DNA of 64,000 bases from Alienimonas californiensis (lineage in GTDB: Bacteria; Planctomycetota; Planctomycetia; Planctomycetales; Planctomycetaceae), in NCBI RefSeq assembly GCF_007743815.1, contig NZ_CP036265.1:584501-648500 (forward strand), in the 5' to 3' direction. Shown piece after piece: positions 44,086 to 53,034 of the stretch. The first letter of the stretch is position 1; each line of letters starts with the position of its first letter. A program made the translations under genes and the position numbers. The notes under the pieces are model-generated. The model saw only the letters and a program-made list of their open reading frames with translations, ran no database searches and was not told where the DNA came from.

Positions 44086-45927
44086 CTAGCCGGGATACGG
44101 CACGCCGTCACGGTGAGCGATATCACGCGGGCCCTCCTGAGACAGGGACTTCTTAAGAACCAGCCTGGCATCAGACTTATTCTTCCCGACCAAGTCTATG
44201 TACACAACTTGTTCGAGTAGCCCGCTCGGCTTGAAGTCTTTTACACGGACGGGAATCAGCTTCCTTTTGCCAACGTCGGCGTCTTGCAAGAGTGCCGCCT
44301 GCCACTCCTTCGCAGCCATCGCAGACTCCAGATATTCTGGAGTGAGAATAGCGATCGTCCTATCTGCAGACTGTGTGGCCTTATGCATGAGGTCGACAAA
44401 GCTCGAACCGGGCAGGAAGTCCCAGCACTGGACAACGGTGCTAAAGCCCAGTCTTTCCAGCTCCAACGCGACCCACTCTGCCCAAGCGGCGTCCGCTCCC
44501 GTGTAACTCACGAAGAAGTCAACTTCTCCGCCTTTTCGTGCAGCTGGGCCTTTCAGAGCCACACCACAAATAGTGACTCGTTCAGACTCCAGACCATGAA
44601 GCCTGGCCATCACTCGCCCAGCCGCTACCGCTTGATTCTCGTTGAACGCGAAGATTGCAACCTCTTTAAGAGGATCAGCGAGCGCAGACTTCACTCCACG
44701 CTCCAGTTGACTGCTCGAACCAAGTTTCGCGGTGAGGAGGGGCCAGCTCGCCTTCACTGCAGGCGGCAACTCACCAAGATCATCCTCGTCTGTGTAGTGC
44801 CAGATAATCCTAAGAATCAGCCGAAGATCACTCTCAGACTGAATCGCTTCCCCACGGTCCTTTAGGAGACTTAACGCTTCGTCCTGCGAGAACACGCCTT
44901 GAAGACATTTTAGTCGCCCGTCGCGAATCGCCTTAGCATCCCCTGAAATATCGTAGAACCCGGCTGGCTGCAGGTGGTCGCGAATCAGTGCCTTCACTTG
45001 TTCAACGAATGCTTTCCTTGTCGCCTCTACCTTCTGTGAACTGACACTTGTAGCTTGATCGCCTTGTTCTTCCCGGAGCCGAATGTAGTACTCAACAAGC
45101 TCCGGAAACGCATCTAAAGCGGATGATTGCGCGGCCGCGACATCCTTAGCCTTGGACTTCTTCGAAAGTTTGCCGGAAAGATAATTATTAACTCTAGCCC
45201 GCAGGTGTTCGTTCGGAAGGCTGCTAAGCATCGCGCCGAAACGGTTTTCTAGATCATTCCTCGAGATCCAAGTATCGTCCTTCGTCAGTAAGTCCTTCGG
45301 CGTGAGAAGTACGTAATCACCCCGATGCACTGGCAGGTCGTAGCTCTTCGCGGCCCAGAGCTCAGTCGCCGGATTAAATACTGCTTTCTCCACCGGGAAA
45401 GAAGACACCACAGAAGGAGAAAGCCTCGCCCTAGCAAACCTTTCCGTATACTCGCACAGATATCCCTTAATCAGATTTGTAGTCAAATCGCTGATCGAGT
45501 CGCGCCCGACTCCCGAACGCACAAGGGCTAACTTTTCAACGTGGCGGCCTTTTGTAACCTGAGGAGCCTGACTTGACAGTAGCGTCGCGATATTTGGAAG
45601 CAAGTGATTGGCAAACACTCTGCCCAAGCCGCGACCACTGCACCCAGTCTCGCTGTAACCGAACCAGTTCTGCTTCACCTCCGGGAAATAAAACCACTCT
45701 CGTTGGAGCCCTACGTCCACCGCCGCCCGCTTAGCGTTGTCTCGAAGGAAAGCCAGGTAGTTCACTATCCCTTCATGCAACTCTTGGTACTCAGACTTCT
45801 GGCTGTGAAACAACAGAAACGGATCAATAAACAGAGGCAGGTCATTGACCAGCGAAATATTGAAGGCCCCGTAAGCGTCTAATTCCGCTTCCGCAACCCC
45901 GAAAACTTCATCGAAATATCCACTCAT
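44086..45927 (-). CDS. TIR-domain protein with a novel N-terminal region, putative defence effector
   Basis: 613 residues, ATG 45927. The C-terminal TIR domain (about 469-595) reads DFFVSYTGADAAWAEWVALELE, then CWDFLPGSSF, TIAILTPEYLES and the probable catalytic Glu541 in AKEWQAAL, followed by KRKLIPVRVKDF and VVYIDLVG, the pattern of bacterial NAD-cleaving TIR effectors. Residues 1-250 carry blocks FIDPFLLF (33-40), FPEVKQNWFGYS (81-92), GRDSISDLTTNLIKGYLCEYT (141-161) and LTPKDLL (208-214). I associate this type with uncharacterised stand-alone bacterial proteins; its role here may be sensing. Residues 250-460 are mainly helical, with EVAIFAFNENQAVAAGRVMARL (422-443) just before TIR. GC is visibly lower than in the neighbours, and repeats flank it: signs of transfer. 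TIR effectors deplete NAD+ or make signals on infection; that is inferred here. Confidence 0.8.
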   Translation of the reverse strand: MSGYFDEVFGVAEAELDAYGAFNISLVNDLPLFIDPFLLFHSQKSEYQELHEGIVNYLAFLRDNAKRAAVDVGLQREWFYFPEVKQNWFGYSETGCSGRGLGRVFANHLLPNIATLLSSQAPQVTKGRHVEKLALVRSGVGRDSISDLTTNLIKGYLCEYTERFARARLSPSVVSSFPVEKAVFNPATELWAAKSYDLPVHRGDYVLLTPKDLLTKDDTWISRNDLENRFGAMLSSLPNEHLRARVNNYLSGKLSKKSKAKDVAAAQSSALDAFPELVEYYIRLREEQGDQATSVSSQKVEATRKAFVEQVKALIRDHLQPAGFYDISGDAKAIRDGRLKCLQGVFSQDEALSLLKDRGEAIQSESDLRLILRIIWHYTDEDDLGELPPAVKASWPLLTAKLGSSSQLERGVKSALADPLKEVAIFAFNENQAVAAGRVMARLHGLESERVTICGVALKGPAARKGGEVDFFVSYTGADAAWAEWVALELERLGFSTVVQCWDFLPGSSFVDLMHKATQSADRTIAILTPEYLESAMAAKEWQAALLQDADVGKRKLIPVRVKDFKPSGLLEQVVYIDLVGKNKSDARLVLKKSLSQEGPRDIAHRDGVPYPG

Positions 45928-45967
45928 GCCATCAACTCAGATAGTAAAGGCTCTGGAATTCACCCGA

Positions 45968-45982
45968 GCGGGTGGCTGGGGC
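45968..45982. repeat. Right arm of 15-bp inverted repeat flanking the TIR gene
   Basis: GCGGGTGGCTGGGGC, exact reverse complement of 44013-44027. Just beyond it, GGATGCCCCAGA (46014-46025) and TCTGGGGCATCC (46066-46077) form a further 12-bp perfect inverted repeat. Confidence 0.7.
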
Positions 45983-46013
45983 AAGAACGGAGTGCAGCGG
46001 AGCGGAACGGAGT

Positions 46014-46077
46014 GGATGCCCCAGAACCAGTGACGTGCGAACGAGAGACCTGCCGCGTCGCCCTTTCTGGGGCATCC
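46014..46077. repeat. 12-bp inverted repeat upstream of the TIR gene
   Basis: GGATGCCCCAGA pairs perfectly with TCTGGGGCATCC across a 40-nt spacer. The element lies between the nrdA terminator and the TIR gene start, within a region related to the dispersed repeat at 36981 and 43971. Confidence 0.6.
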
Positions 46078-46150
46078 GCTCGCTCGCCGTCGGCTCGCTC
46101 GGCTCCTGCCCCAGGCACCCACGCTTCAGGTTGATCGGAATGAAACGAGA

Positions 46151-46190
46151 CCGGCCCCGCACACCCTGCGAACAGGATGGACGGGGCCGG
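46151..46190 (-). terminator. Terminator of nrdA
   Basis: CCGGCCCCG (46151-46159) and CGGGGCCGG (46182-46190) form a 9-bp perfect stem; an inner CCTG-CGAA-CAGG tetraloop stem sits inside. It lies 30 bp past the nrdA stop, and the minus strand continues TCTCGTTTCATT, moderately T-rich. Confidence 0.65.
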
Positions 46191-46219
46191 GGGGCCTTGG
46201 GCAGTCGGGCTGCTCGGCC

Positions 46220-49156
46220 TCACTGGCAGGCTTCGCAGGTGGGGTCGTTGGGGTCGCAGGCGGCGCCCTCCTGCACGGCGCTGGCCGGGAGCGGGGTCTC
46301 GTCGGCGATCGCCGTGGCCGGCGACGCGCCGCCGAGCGGCGACGGCGAAGCGGGCGAACCGGCGGGGGCGACGACGCCGCGCTCGATCGCCACGTTGTCG
46401 CTCTCGCTTTTGTTCTTCATCCAACGCGGTTGGACGCCGAACTTGTTCACGTCCACCGTGCTCTTCTCCACCTGCGTGGCGGCCAGCGTCCGCAGGTAAT
46501 ACGTCGTCTTCAACCCGCAGGCCCAGGCCTCGATGTAGATGTCGCTCAGCTTTTTGCCGCTGGGGGCGGACATGTACAGGTTCAGGCTCTGGCCCTGGTC
46601 GATCCACTTCTGACGCTTCGCGGCGCAGGCCAGGATCCAGGCCGGGTCCACCTCGAACGCCGTCAGGTAACGGGCCTTCACGTCCTCCGGCACGTCGGCG
46701 ATCTCCGTGAGGGCGCCGTCGTAGTACTTGAGCTGCTCCAGCAGGTCCGCGCCCCACAGGCCGCGGTCCTTCAATTCCTTCACCAGTTCGATGTTCACCT
46801 GGGTGAAGTCGCCGGAGAGGTTGCTCTTCACGTAGAGGTGCTTGTACATCGGCTCGATGCTCTGGGCGACGCCCACGATCGTGCTGATGGTCGCGGTGGG
46901 GGCGATCGCCATCACGTTGCTGTTCCGCATGCCGTGCTGGGCGATCAGGGACCGCACCGGCGCCCAGTCCAGGCGGGCGTCGCGGTCGACGTTCACCTCT
47001 TCGCCGCGCTCCTCGGCCAGCAGATCGACGGTGTCGATCGGCAACAGGCCGCGGTCCCACTTGCTGCCCTGATAGGAGGAATAGGGGCCGCGCTCGGAGG
47101 CCAGCAGGGCGCTGGCGCGGATCGCCTCGTAGCTGATCCGCTCCATGCTCTCGTCGGCGAACTCGACGGCCTCGTCGCTGGCGAACGAAATGCCCAGCGC
47201 CGCCAGGGCGTCCTGGAAGCCCATCAAACCCAGACCGACCGGGCGGTGCCGGGTGTTGGCGTTCTTGGCTTCCTTGGTGGGATAGAAATTAATATCGACC
47301 ACGTTGTCCAGCATGCGGACGGCCGTGCGGACGGTCTCCGCCAGCAGGTCGTAATCGAACCGCATCTCCCCGTCCGGGCCTTCCACCACGTGCCGGCGGA
47401 GGTTGATGGAACCGAGGTTGCAGACCGCGGTCTCCTCCCGGCTGGTGTTCAGCAGGATCTCCGTGCACAGGTTGCTGCTGTGCACCACGCCGCAGTGATC
47501 CTGGGGCGAGCGGATGTTGCTGGGATCTTTAAAGGTAATCCAGGGGTGGCCGGTCTCGAAGACGCGGGTGAGCATTTTCCGCCACAGATCCACCGCGGGG
47601 AGGCGGCGGGAGAGCTTGATCTTGCCGCTGTCGGCGAGGGCTTCATAGTGCTCGTAGCGCTCCTTGAAGGCCTTGCCGTAGAGGTCGTGCAGATCGGGCA
47701 CGTCGTTCGGGGAGAACAGCGTCCAGTCCTCGCCGGCCTGCATGCGCTGCATGAACAGGTCGGGAATCCAGTTCGCCGTGTGCATATCGTGGGTCCGCCG
47801 CCGGTCGTCGCCGGTGTTTTTTCGGAGGTCCAGGAATTCTTCAATATCGAGGTGCCAGCTCTCCAGATAGCTGCAGACGGCGCCCTTGCGTTTGCCGCCC
47901 TGATTCACGGCGACGGCGGCGTCGGAGACGATCTTCAGGAACGGGATCACGCCCTGGCTCTTGCCGTTGGTCCCGGAGATATGACTGCCGGTGGCGCGGA
48001 TGTTCGTCCAGTCGTTGCCCAGCCCGCCGGCCCACTTCGAGAGGGCGGCGTTGTCGCCGATGCTCTTGAAGATGTGCTCCAGGTCGTCCTGCACGGTGGT
48101 CAGGTAGCAGCTGGAGAGCTGCGGGTGCAGGGTGGCGCTGTTGAACAGCGTGGGCGTGGCGCTGGTGAAGCGGAAGTCGGAGAGGACTTCGTAGAACTCG
48201 ATCGCGCGGTCGGACTTGTCGGCGCCCTCGGCGCTGGCGAGGCCCATGGCGACGCGCATCCAGAAGAACTGGGGCGTCTCGATCCGGCGGCCCTCGACGT
48301 GGAGCAGGTAGCGGTCGTAGATCGTTTGCAGGCCGAGGTACTTGAACCCGGCGTCGCGCTCCGGCTTGAGGGCCTTGGCGAGGCGGGGGGTGTCGAAGGT
48401 GCGGACGACCGGGTCGAGCCGGCCGGCGGCGACGCCGTCGATCAGGTAGTGCTCGAACTGGTGGCGGTAGAGGGCGTCGAGGTCCTCCGGGTCGCTCTTG
48501 TGCGTGCCGAGGGCCTCGTTGTGGATCACCATCCGCATCAGGCGGGCGGCGACCGTGTCGTGGGCCGGGTCGCGTTCGATGCGGCTGCGGGCGGCGAGGA
48601 TCATCGCCCGGTCCAGTTCGGCGGGGCTGATGCCGTCGAACATGCTGCGGAGGACCTCCTCGGTCAGCTCCTCGACGTTCACGTCCCGCTCCAGCCCCCG
48701 CGCCGCCTCGGCCAGCCGCCGACGGATGCGGGCCTCGTCGAACGGAATGCGGGTGCCGTCCTCCAGCGTGACGCTCAACCGCGGGGCGGCGGCGGCGTCG
48801 TCCTGGGTGACCTCCGTCCGCTGCAACGCCCGCTTCTTGGCGTGCTCCGCCCGGTAGGTAATGTAGGCCCGGGCCACGCGGTAATGGCCGGAACGCATGA
48901 GGGCGATCTCGACCCAGTCCTGGACCTTTTCGACGTCCACCGGCCCGCTGGCGGCGAACGGGGCGATCTCCTCGGCGACGCCGGCGGCGATGCGCTCGAC
49001 GTCGGCCTCGGTCTCGGGATCGAGGGGCTGGCCCTCGGCGAGGTTCAGTTCGGCCCGGAACGCCTTACGGATCGCGTCGGCGATGCGGCCGGTGTGAAAC
49101 TCGACCTGCCGACCGTCACGTTTGCGGACAAGCCAGGTTTCAGTCGCGGGAGGCAT
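46220..49156 (-). CDS. nrdA: Ribonucleoside-diphosphate reductase, class I alpha subunit
   Basis: 978 residues from ATG 49156 ([10 protein letters not shown]); an upstream in-frame ATG at 49276 adds 40 non-conserved residues. Two ATP-cone regulatory domains are suggested: [24 protein letters not shown] (about 10-95) and [23 protein letters not shown] (about 120-200). The barrel has [27 protein letters not shown], the thiyl-radical Cys in [18 protein letters not shown], and the paired tyrosines in [10 protein letters not shown] Pro/Ala tail ends [12 protein letters not shown], the C-terminal redox Cys pair. It reduces NDPs to dNDPs for DNA synthesis. The beta (radical) subunit gene is not in the window. 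The stretch upstream (49157-49688) may hold its promoter. Confidence 0.96.
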   Translation of the reverse strand: MPPATETWLVRKRDGRQVEFHTGRIADAIRKAFRAELNLAEGQPLDPETEADVERIAAGVAEEIAPFAASGPVDVEKVQDWVEIALMRSGHYRVARAYITYRAEHAKKRALQRTEVTQDDAAAAPRLSVTLEDGTRIPFDEARIRRRLAEAARGLERDVNVEELTEEVLRSMFDGISPAELDRAMILAARSRIERDPAHDTVAARLMRMVIHNEALGTHKSDPEDLDALYRHQFEHYLIDGVAAGRLDPVVRTFDTPRLAKALKPERDAGFKYLGLQTIYDRYLLHVEGRRIETPQFFWMRVAMGLASAEGADKSDRAIEFYEVLSDFRFTSATPTLFNSATLHPQLSSCYLTTVQDDLEHIFKSIGDNAALSKWAGGLGNDWTNIRATGSHISGTNGKSQGVIPFLKIVSDAAVAVNQGGKRKGAVCSYLESWHLDIEEFLDLRKNTGDDRRRTHDMHTANWIPDLFMQRMQAGEDWTLFSPNDVPDLHDLYGKAFKERYEHYEALADSGKIKLSRRLPAVDLWRKMLTRVFETGHPWITFKDPSNIRSPQDHCGVVHSSNLCTEILLNTSREETAVCNLGSINLRRHVVEGPDGEMRFDYDLLAETVRTAVRMLDNVVDINFYPTKEAKNANTRHRPVGLGLMGFQDALAALGISFASDEAVEFADESMERISYEAIRASALLASERGPYSSYQGSKWDRGLLPIDTVDLLAEERGEEVNVDRDARLDWAPVRSLIAQHGMRNSNVMAIAPTATISTIVGVAQSIEPMYKHLYVKSNLSGDFTQVNIELVKELKDRGLWGADLLEQLKYYDGALTEIADVPEDVKARYLTAFEVDPAWILACAAKRQKWIDQGQSLNLYMSAPSGKKLSDIYIEAWACGLKTTYYLRTLAATQVEKSTVDVNKFGVQPRWMKNKSESDNVAIERGVVAPAGSPASPSPLGGASPATAIADETPLPASAVQEGAACDPNDPTCEACQ

Positions 49157-49688
49157 AAAGTAGTCCGAGGACGAAGTAAGAATGGTTGCGGCTCGCACCG
49201 CGGAGGCAACACGCGGACACCTACTGTCGTATCCGCTGACCCAACGAGAAGGCGTGATTTCGGCATCGCCGCTCATCTCCCCCCTTTCACGTAGCGGAGT
49301 GATCCAAGGAATGGATCCCTCTGCCCACGCAGATGGGGTGATGTTTTGCGCGATGTCGCATCACGGGAACGCGGGCGACTTTAGGGCCGCCGCAAGGTAG
49401 GCAGCAGACCCCACAGTCCACCATAGGCGCCTCCTCGCGCCAATCGAGGCCACTAGTCCTTGTGGTCGCCATGTCACGTTTGTGTGGAACGTGTCGATCG
49501 CACCGACAGAGAGATCCGCGGCCGAGCAAGGATTCGTTCGTACAGTATCTAACCGCAACAGTCAACTCCTGTTCACTCCTGAACGCACAGTTTGAACCGC
49601 GTTTTCCGCGCAGCGAACCGGCCCGGGATCGCAGGGGCGATCCCGGGCCGGTCGGAGGGGCGAACGAAGCCGCGGCGGGGTCGCCGGG
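49157..49688. other. Intergenic region upstream of nrdA
   Basis: 532 bp between nrdA and the DUF6807 gene, both on the minus strand. The part around 49280-49590 is visibly lower in GC than the flanks. I looked for NrdR boxes or a cobalamin riboswitch and found nothing convincing. The 49617-49652 hairpin ends the DUF6807 transcript. No gene is called. Confidence 0.45.
49617..49652 (-). terminator. Strong hairpin after the second DUF6807 gene
   Basis: A 16-bp perfect stem (ACCGGCCCGGGATCGC / GCGATCCCGGGCCGGT) with loop AGGG, 37 bp beyond the stop. No T-run follows at once, so it may be Rho-independent-like or a dispersed palindrome. Confidence 0.65.
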
Positions 49689-50657
49689 TTACTTCGCGGA
49701 CGACTCGGCGTACGCCTTGTAGGCCCCGGCGACGTCGCCGGATTTCGCGTCGCCGTCGTGCACGTAGACCGCGTAGCGCAGTCGCAGCGGTTCTTTGATC
49801 TCGACCGGGGCGGCCTCCTCCTGGCCGCTGGTGTAGGCCTTGGGGCCGAAGGGGCTGATCGCCATCAGGCCGTAGCCGCGGGCGTGGTAGCGGGCGGGGC
49901 GGAAGTTCTCCGGGTGATCGAACAGGGCGACGCCGCCGCCCGGTTCGCCGTCGGTAGCCGGGGCGCTGCAATCGCACCAGGCGGCGAGCTTGCCCCAGGC
50001 TTCGCTCTCGCCCTCGCCGCCCTCGCTGTTGGTGATCACGCCGCGGCCCCGCTTCACGTCCAGTTCCGGGGCCATCCGCACGCCCACGAAGCCCTCCTTG
50101 GTGTCGCCGATCGTCGCCGTCGTGCCCTCGGCCGGCGGGGAGAGGGTGATGTCGTAGGTCAACAGCGTGCCCTTGGGCGACGGGGCGTGCACCGCGATGG
50201 TCGTCTCCTCCTTCAACACCGGCTCGCCCTCCGGGGAGAGCCAGTGGTTCACGGCGGTGATCGAACCGGCCTCGCGGTCGAGCTTCACCTCCTTCGTGTC
50301 GATGCGGCCCGCCTCCACCCAATGCTTGAACGGGCCAAGCATCTCCGCGTCGTCCCCTTCCCCCTTGTGCAGTTCGACCTCGTCCACGCTGATCCACACG
50401 CCCTTGTGGTGGGGGTGGTCGTCGGAGGCGTAGTCCAGCACGTTCACCCCGCTGGGGGTGTACAGGGGGAAGACGAACGGCTTGGGCAGCGGAACGTAAT
50501 CGTGCTTTTTCTGGGGATCGATCGCCGCATGCCAGACCATCAGGGGCCGCTCGCCGACGCGGACGGACGCGGCGATCTCCGTGCCGCTGAGCACGACCGG
50601 GGCGTCTCCCGGCGGGGCGGCGAGCAACGCGGACAACAGCAGCGGGGCGGCGAGCAT
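49689..50657 (-). CDS. DUF6807 (PmoA-type) secreted protein (second copy)
   Basis: 322 residues from ATG 50657 with a signal peptide (MLAAPLLLSALLAAPPGDA). Family hallmark: YTPSGVNVLDYASDDHPHHKGVWISVDEV, the His motif matching NHSHHRGVW of the copy at 6498-7619. Later blocks NHWLSPEGEPVL and GFVGVRMAPEL are also typical. Overall identity between the two copies is low, so they are distinct subfamilies. Expected role: binding or modifying carbohydrate outside the cytoplasm; no enzyme activity is established for the family. Confidence 0.87.
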   Translation of the reverse strand: MLAAPLLLSALLAAPPGDAPVVLSGTEIAASVRVGERPLMVWHAAIDPQKKHDYVPLPKPFVFPLYTPSGVNVLDYASDDHPHHKGVWISVDEVELHKGEGDDAEMLGPFKHWVEAGRIDTKEVKLDREAGSITAVNHWLSPEGEPVLKEETTIAVHAPSPKGTLLTYDITLSPPAEGTTATIGDTKEGFVGVRMAPELDVKRGRGVITNSEGGEGESEAWGKLAAWCDCSAPATDGEPGGGVALFDHPENFRPARYHARGYGLMAISPFGPKAYTSGQEEAAPVEIKEPLRLRYAVYVHDGDAKSGDVAGAYKAYAESSAK

Positions 50658-50803
50658 GGCGAACCGGAGGGATTCGGGGGGATGGGCGAACGCCGCGATT
50701 GTGCCGATCGGCCCCGCCGCATGCGACCGGGGCCGGCCGGGAGAGCCGATCACGGGGGCCGGTCGGGGCGACGTCCGGCCCCCTCGGGACTATTCTCCGC
50801 GGC

Positions 50804-51493
50804 ATGCCCCGCCGCCCGCTTCGTGCCCGTCAGCCGCTCACCTCCGGTTCGCCCCGCCGGGCGAAGCCGGAGGAAGAGGAACGCCCCCCGCAGCGCCTCT
50901 TCCCGGCGCCCGGGCCGGGAGTGTCGTTCGACCGCCCGCCGCGCAAGGGGGACTGGGAATTGGCCCTCTCCGGCGACCTGACCGATCGGCAGGCGGAGAT
51001 CATGGACCAACTGATCGAACTGCCCCGCGGCAGCGCCGGGACGCTGTGGTTCGACTCCCCCGGCGGCAGCGTTTATACGGGGCTGGCGATGGCCTCGGTG
51101 CTGCGATTGCGGGGCCTGCGGGCGACGGCGGTCGTCGCCGGGGAGTGCAGCAGCGCCGCGATCCTGCCCTTCGCCGCCTGCGAGCGGCGGCTGGTCACCC
51201 GGCACGCCACGTTGTTGTTTCACCCCGTCCGCTGGCACAGCGAGGAGGACGTCAAGCGGGAGGAGGCCGTCGAGTGGGCCCGGCACTTCGATTATATGGA
51301 GCGGGATATCGACGATTTACTCTCGAAGCTGCTCCCCATGGAGCGGGAATCGCTGGAAAAGTGGACCCGCCCCGGCAAGTTCGTGACCGGCGCCGAGCTG
51401 GTCGAAGTCGGCCTCGCCGAAGCCGTGGACCTGTTCGCCGGCGATCTGTGGGCTCAGACCGGCCCTCCCCCGCGGGCCAAGCGGACGCGTTAG
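50804..51493 (+). CDS. ClpP/SppA-like serine protease
   Basis: 229 residues from ATG 50804. After a 60-residue basic, Pro-rich leader the ClpP fold begins: WELALSGDLTDRQAEIMDQLIEL, FDSPGGSVYTGLAMASVLR, the nucleophile Ser in GECSSAAILPFAA and the catalytic His in LLFHPVRW. The spacing matches the stand-alone ClpP-like/SDH-type family rather than true ClpP (no Clp-ATPase docking signature seen), and no clpX is near. It may act in the cytoplasm as a self-contained protease. Followed by the Uma2 gene 33 bp downstream on the same strand. Confidence 0.85.
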   Translation: MPRRPLRARQPLTSGSPRRAKPEEEERPPQRLFPAPGPGVSFDRPPRKGDWELALSGDLTDRQAEIMDQLIELPRGSAGTLWFDSPGGSVYTGLAMASVLRLRGLRATAVVAGECSSAAILPFAACERRLVTRHATLLFHPVRWHSEEDVKREEAVEWARHFDYMERDIDDLLSKLLPMERESLEKWTRPGKFVTGAELVEVGLAEAVDLFAGDLWAQTGPPPRAKRTR

Positions 51494-51526
51494 ACTGGCC
51501 CCGGCTCCTTTCCCGACGCCCCCGCC

Positions 51527-52147
51527 ATGACGACGACCCTCGCCCCGCCGAAGCCCGCCCCGATCCCCGACGCCGCCGTCGCCCCGGCCGCGAAGACGAT
51601 GACGGAGGCGGAATATCTCGCGTTCGAACGGGCCGCCCCCGTCGACGGTCCCCGCCACGAATTCGCCGACGGAGAATTGATCGAAATGTCCGGCGCCAGT
51701 CGTCTTCACAATCTGATCGCCCGCCGAATCTGTCGGATCTTCGAGGACCTGCTCGCGGGTCGCCGGTTTGAAATCTATCAGTCGGATATGCGGCTCCGCG
51801 TGCCTTCAGGGCGGTTCCGCTATCCCGACGTGACCGTCGCCCCCGCGCCGCCGGAACTGTCGCCGGGCGAGGAGCAGGACACGCTGCTCAATCCCGTCGT
51901 GCTGGTGGAGGTTCTTTCCCCCTCGACCGCAACGATCGATCAGGTCCAAAAGCAAGCGGAGTACCGCGAGATCCCCTCGCTGACGGATTATCTGATCCTG
52001 TCGCAGGACGAGCCTCGCTGCGATCACTACAGCCGGATGGGGGCGGAGGCGTGGAAGCTGGTCACGTACGTCGGCCCGGAGGCCGTCCTGCCGTTGAGCG
52101 GGCTGGGCGAGGTGCCGCTCGGTTCGCTGTACCCGCCCGTGGAGTGA
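51527..52147 (+). CDS. Uma2 family endonuclease-like protein
   Basis: 206 residues from ATG 51527 in an operon with the ClpP-like gene (33 bp gap). Uma2 (DUF820) hallmarks: MTEAEYLAF, RHEFADGELIEMSGAS, YPDVTV with the catalytic Asp, and LVEVLSPSTATID with the Glu of the PD-(D/E)XK fold. Proteins of this family are expanded in cyanobacteria and planctomycetes; nuclease function is predicted by fold only. The 14-bp unit GGGTTGAACGCTCC is tandemly duplicated just after the gene (52176-52203). Confidence 0.88.
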   Translation: MTTTLAPPKPAPIPDAAVAPAAKTMTEAEYLAFERAAPVDGPRHEFADGELIEMSGASRLHNLIARRICRIFEDLLAGRRFEIYQSDMRLRVPSGRFRYPDVTVAPAPPELSPGEEQDTLLNPVVLVEVLSPSTATIDQVQKQAEYREIPSLTDYLILSQDEPRCDHYSRMGAEAWKLVTYVGPEAVLPLSGLGEVPLGSLYPPVE

Positions 52148-52175
52148 GGGCGGAACGGGCCGGGCGGAAGGCTGC

Positions 52176-52203
52176 GGGTTGAACGCTCCGGGTTGAACGC
52201 TCC
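52176..52203. repeat. Tandem duplication of a 14-bp unit
   Basis: GGGTTGAACGCTCC occurs twice in direct succession after the Uma2 gene. The unit length equals that of the tandem repeat at 32156-32215, though the sequences differ. Confidence 0.6.
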
Positions 52204-52254
52204 GGGGCGGCGGGACAGGCTGGCATCGCCCGCCCCCGATTGGTTCGCCGCCCG

Positions 52255-52995
52255 ATGCACCTCCTCTTGCCCTCGATTGATCGCACGGCTCGTCGCCGGG
52301 TTTCTGCAGGAATTGTGATTGCGGCGCTCGCGGCGCTGGGCGGCTGCGAAGGGAACGCGACCGTGGCGACGCCGCCCGATTCCCGCCCGGCGCCGAGCCA
52401 TCACGCCGCGGCGCCGCCCCCGTCCGCGGCCCCGGTCGCCCCCGCCGCCCCTGCCCCCGCCGTGCGGGAGGCGACGCCGCGACGCAGCGATCCGCGGCCG
52501 CCCGTCCTGCAATCCACCGTCCCGCGGCGGGAGGAACGGGCGGCGGAGCGGCGGGGCGTCGCCTCGCCCCCGCGCGGCGGCTCCGGCATGACGGCCGTCC
52601 CCGGCGTGACGACGGTTCCCGGCACCGATCCGTTCGATCCGGAGATCGATCCGTCCACGCTGTCGCGGCCCGAGCCGATCGCCCCGGCCGCCGCGGAACC
52701 CCCGCCGGAACGGATCGACGTCCCCCTCACCGCCGCGATCCCGCCGGACAAACAGGCGATCCCCGACGACCTCGCCCTGCCCGTGGGAGCCGTGCTGTAT
52801 TACCAGGACGGCCGCGACTGGATCGAGGTCGAATTAAAGATGCCGGCCCCGCCCGCGACCGAGGGGGGAGAAGCCGCGACCGAACTGCGGGTGCACCGCA
52901 CTGACCGGCCGGCGATCATCCCCGACGTGCGGGTCCGCCGCGATCAACTGGTCGTGACCAAACTCCTCGTCCGCCGGCTCGAAGCGGCCCGTTGA
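52255..52995 (+). CDS. Lipoprotein with Pro/Ala-rich linker, unknown function
   Basis: 246 residues from ATG 52255. Lipobox ALAALGGCEGN. Residues 30-150 are disordered Pro/Ala/Arg (repeats of AAPPP, RRSDPRPPV). A small C-terminal domain contains ALPVGAVLYYQDGRDWIEVELKMPAPPATEG and HRTDRPAIIPDVRVRRDQLVVTKLLV. No family recognised. It converges with the HEAT-repeat lipoprotein gene; a pair of inverted palindromes lies between them. Confidence 0.6.
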   Translation: MHLLLPSIDRTARRRVSAGIVIAALAALGGCEGNATVATPPDSRPAPSHHAAAPPPSAAPVAPAAPAPAVREATPRRSDPRPPVLQSTVPRREERAAERRGVASPPRGGSGMTAVPGVTTVPGTDPFDPEIDPSTLSRPEPIAPAAAEPPPERIDVPLTAAIPPDKQAIPDDLALPVGAVLYYQDGRDWIEVELKMPAPPATEGGEAATELRVHRTDRPAIIPDVRVRRDQLVVTKLLVRRLEAAR

Positions 52996-53034
52996 CGACG
53001 CTCGTGAAAAGCTGTCGCGCCCCCGCCCCTGATT

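Noticed and set aside
44086..45927. TIR gene as part of a known transposon
   Set aside because: No transposase, integrase or target-site duplication could be seen; the flanks are only dispersed repeats.
46430..49294. Very long open frame (954 codons) on the plus strand across nrdA
   Set aside because: It lies opposite nrdA, which has clear catalytic motifs. High GC makes antisense frames long; the residue composition (Val/Gly/His/Arg-rich) is not protein-like.
49157..49688. Cobalamin riboswitch or NrdR boxes upstream of nrdA
   Set aside because: I looked for a B12 box and for paired NrdR boxes and saw no convincing match; class I reductases do not need B12 control.
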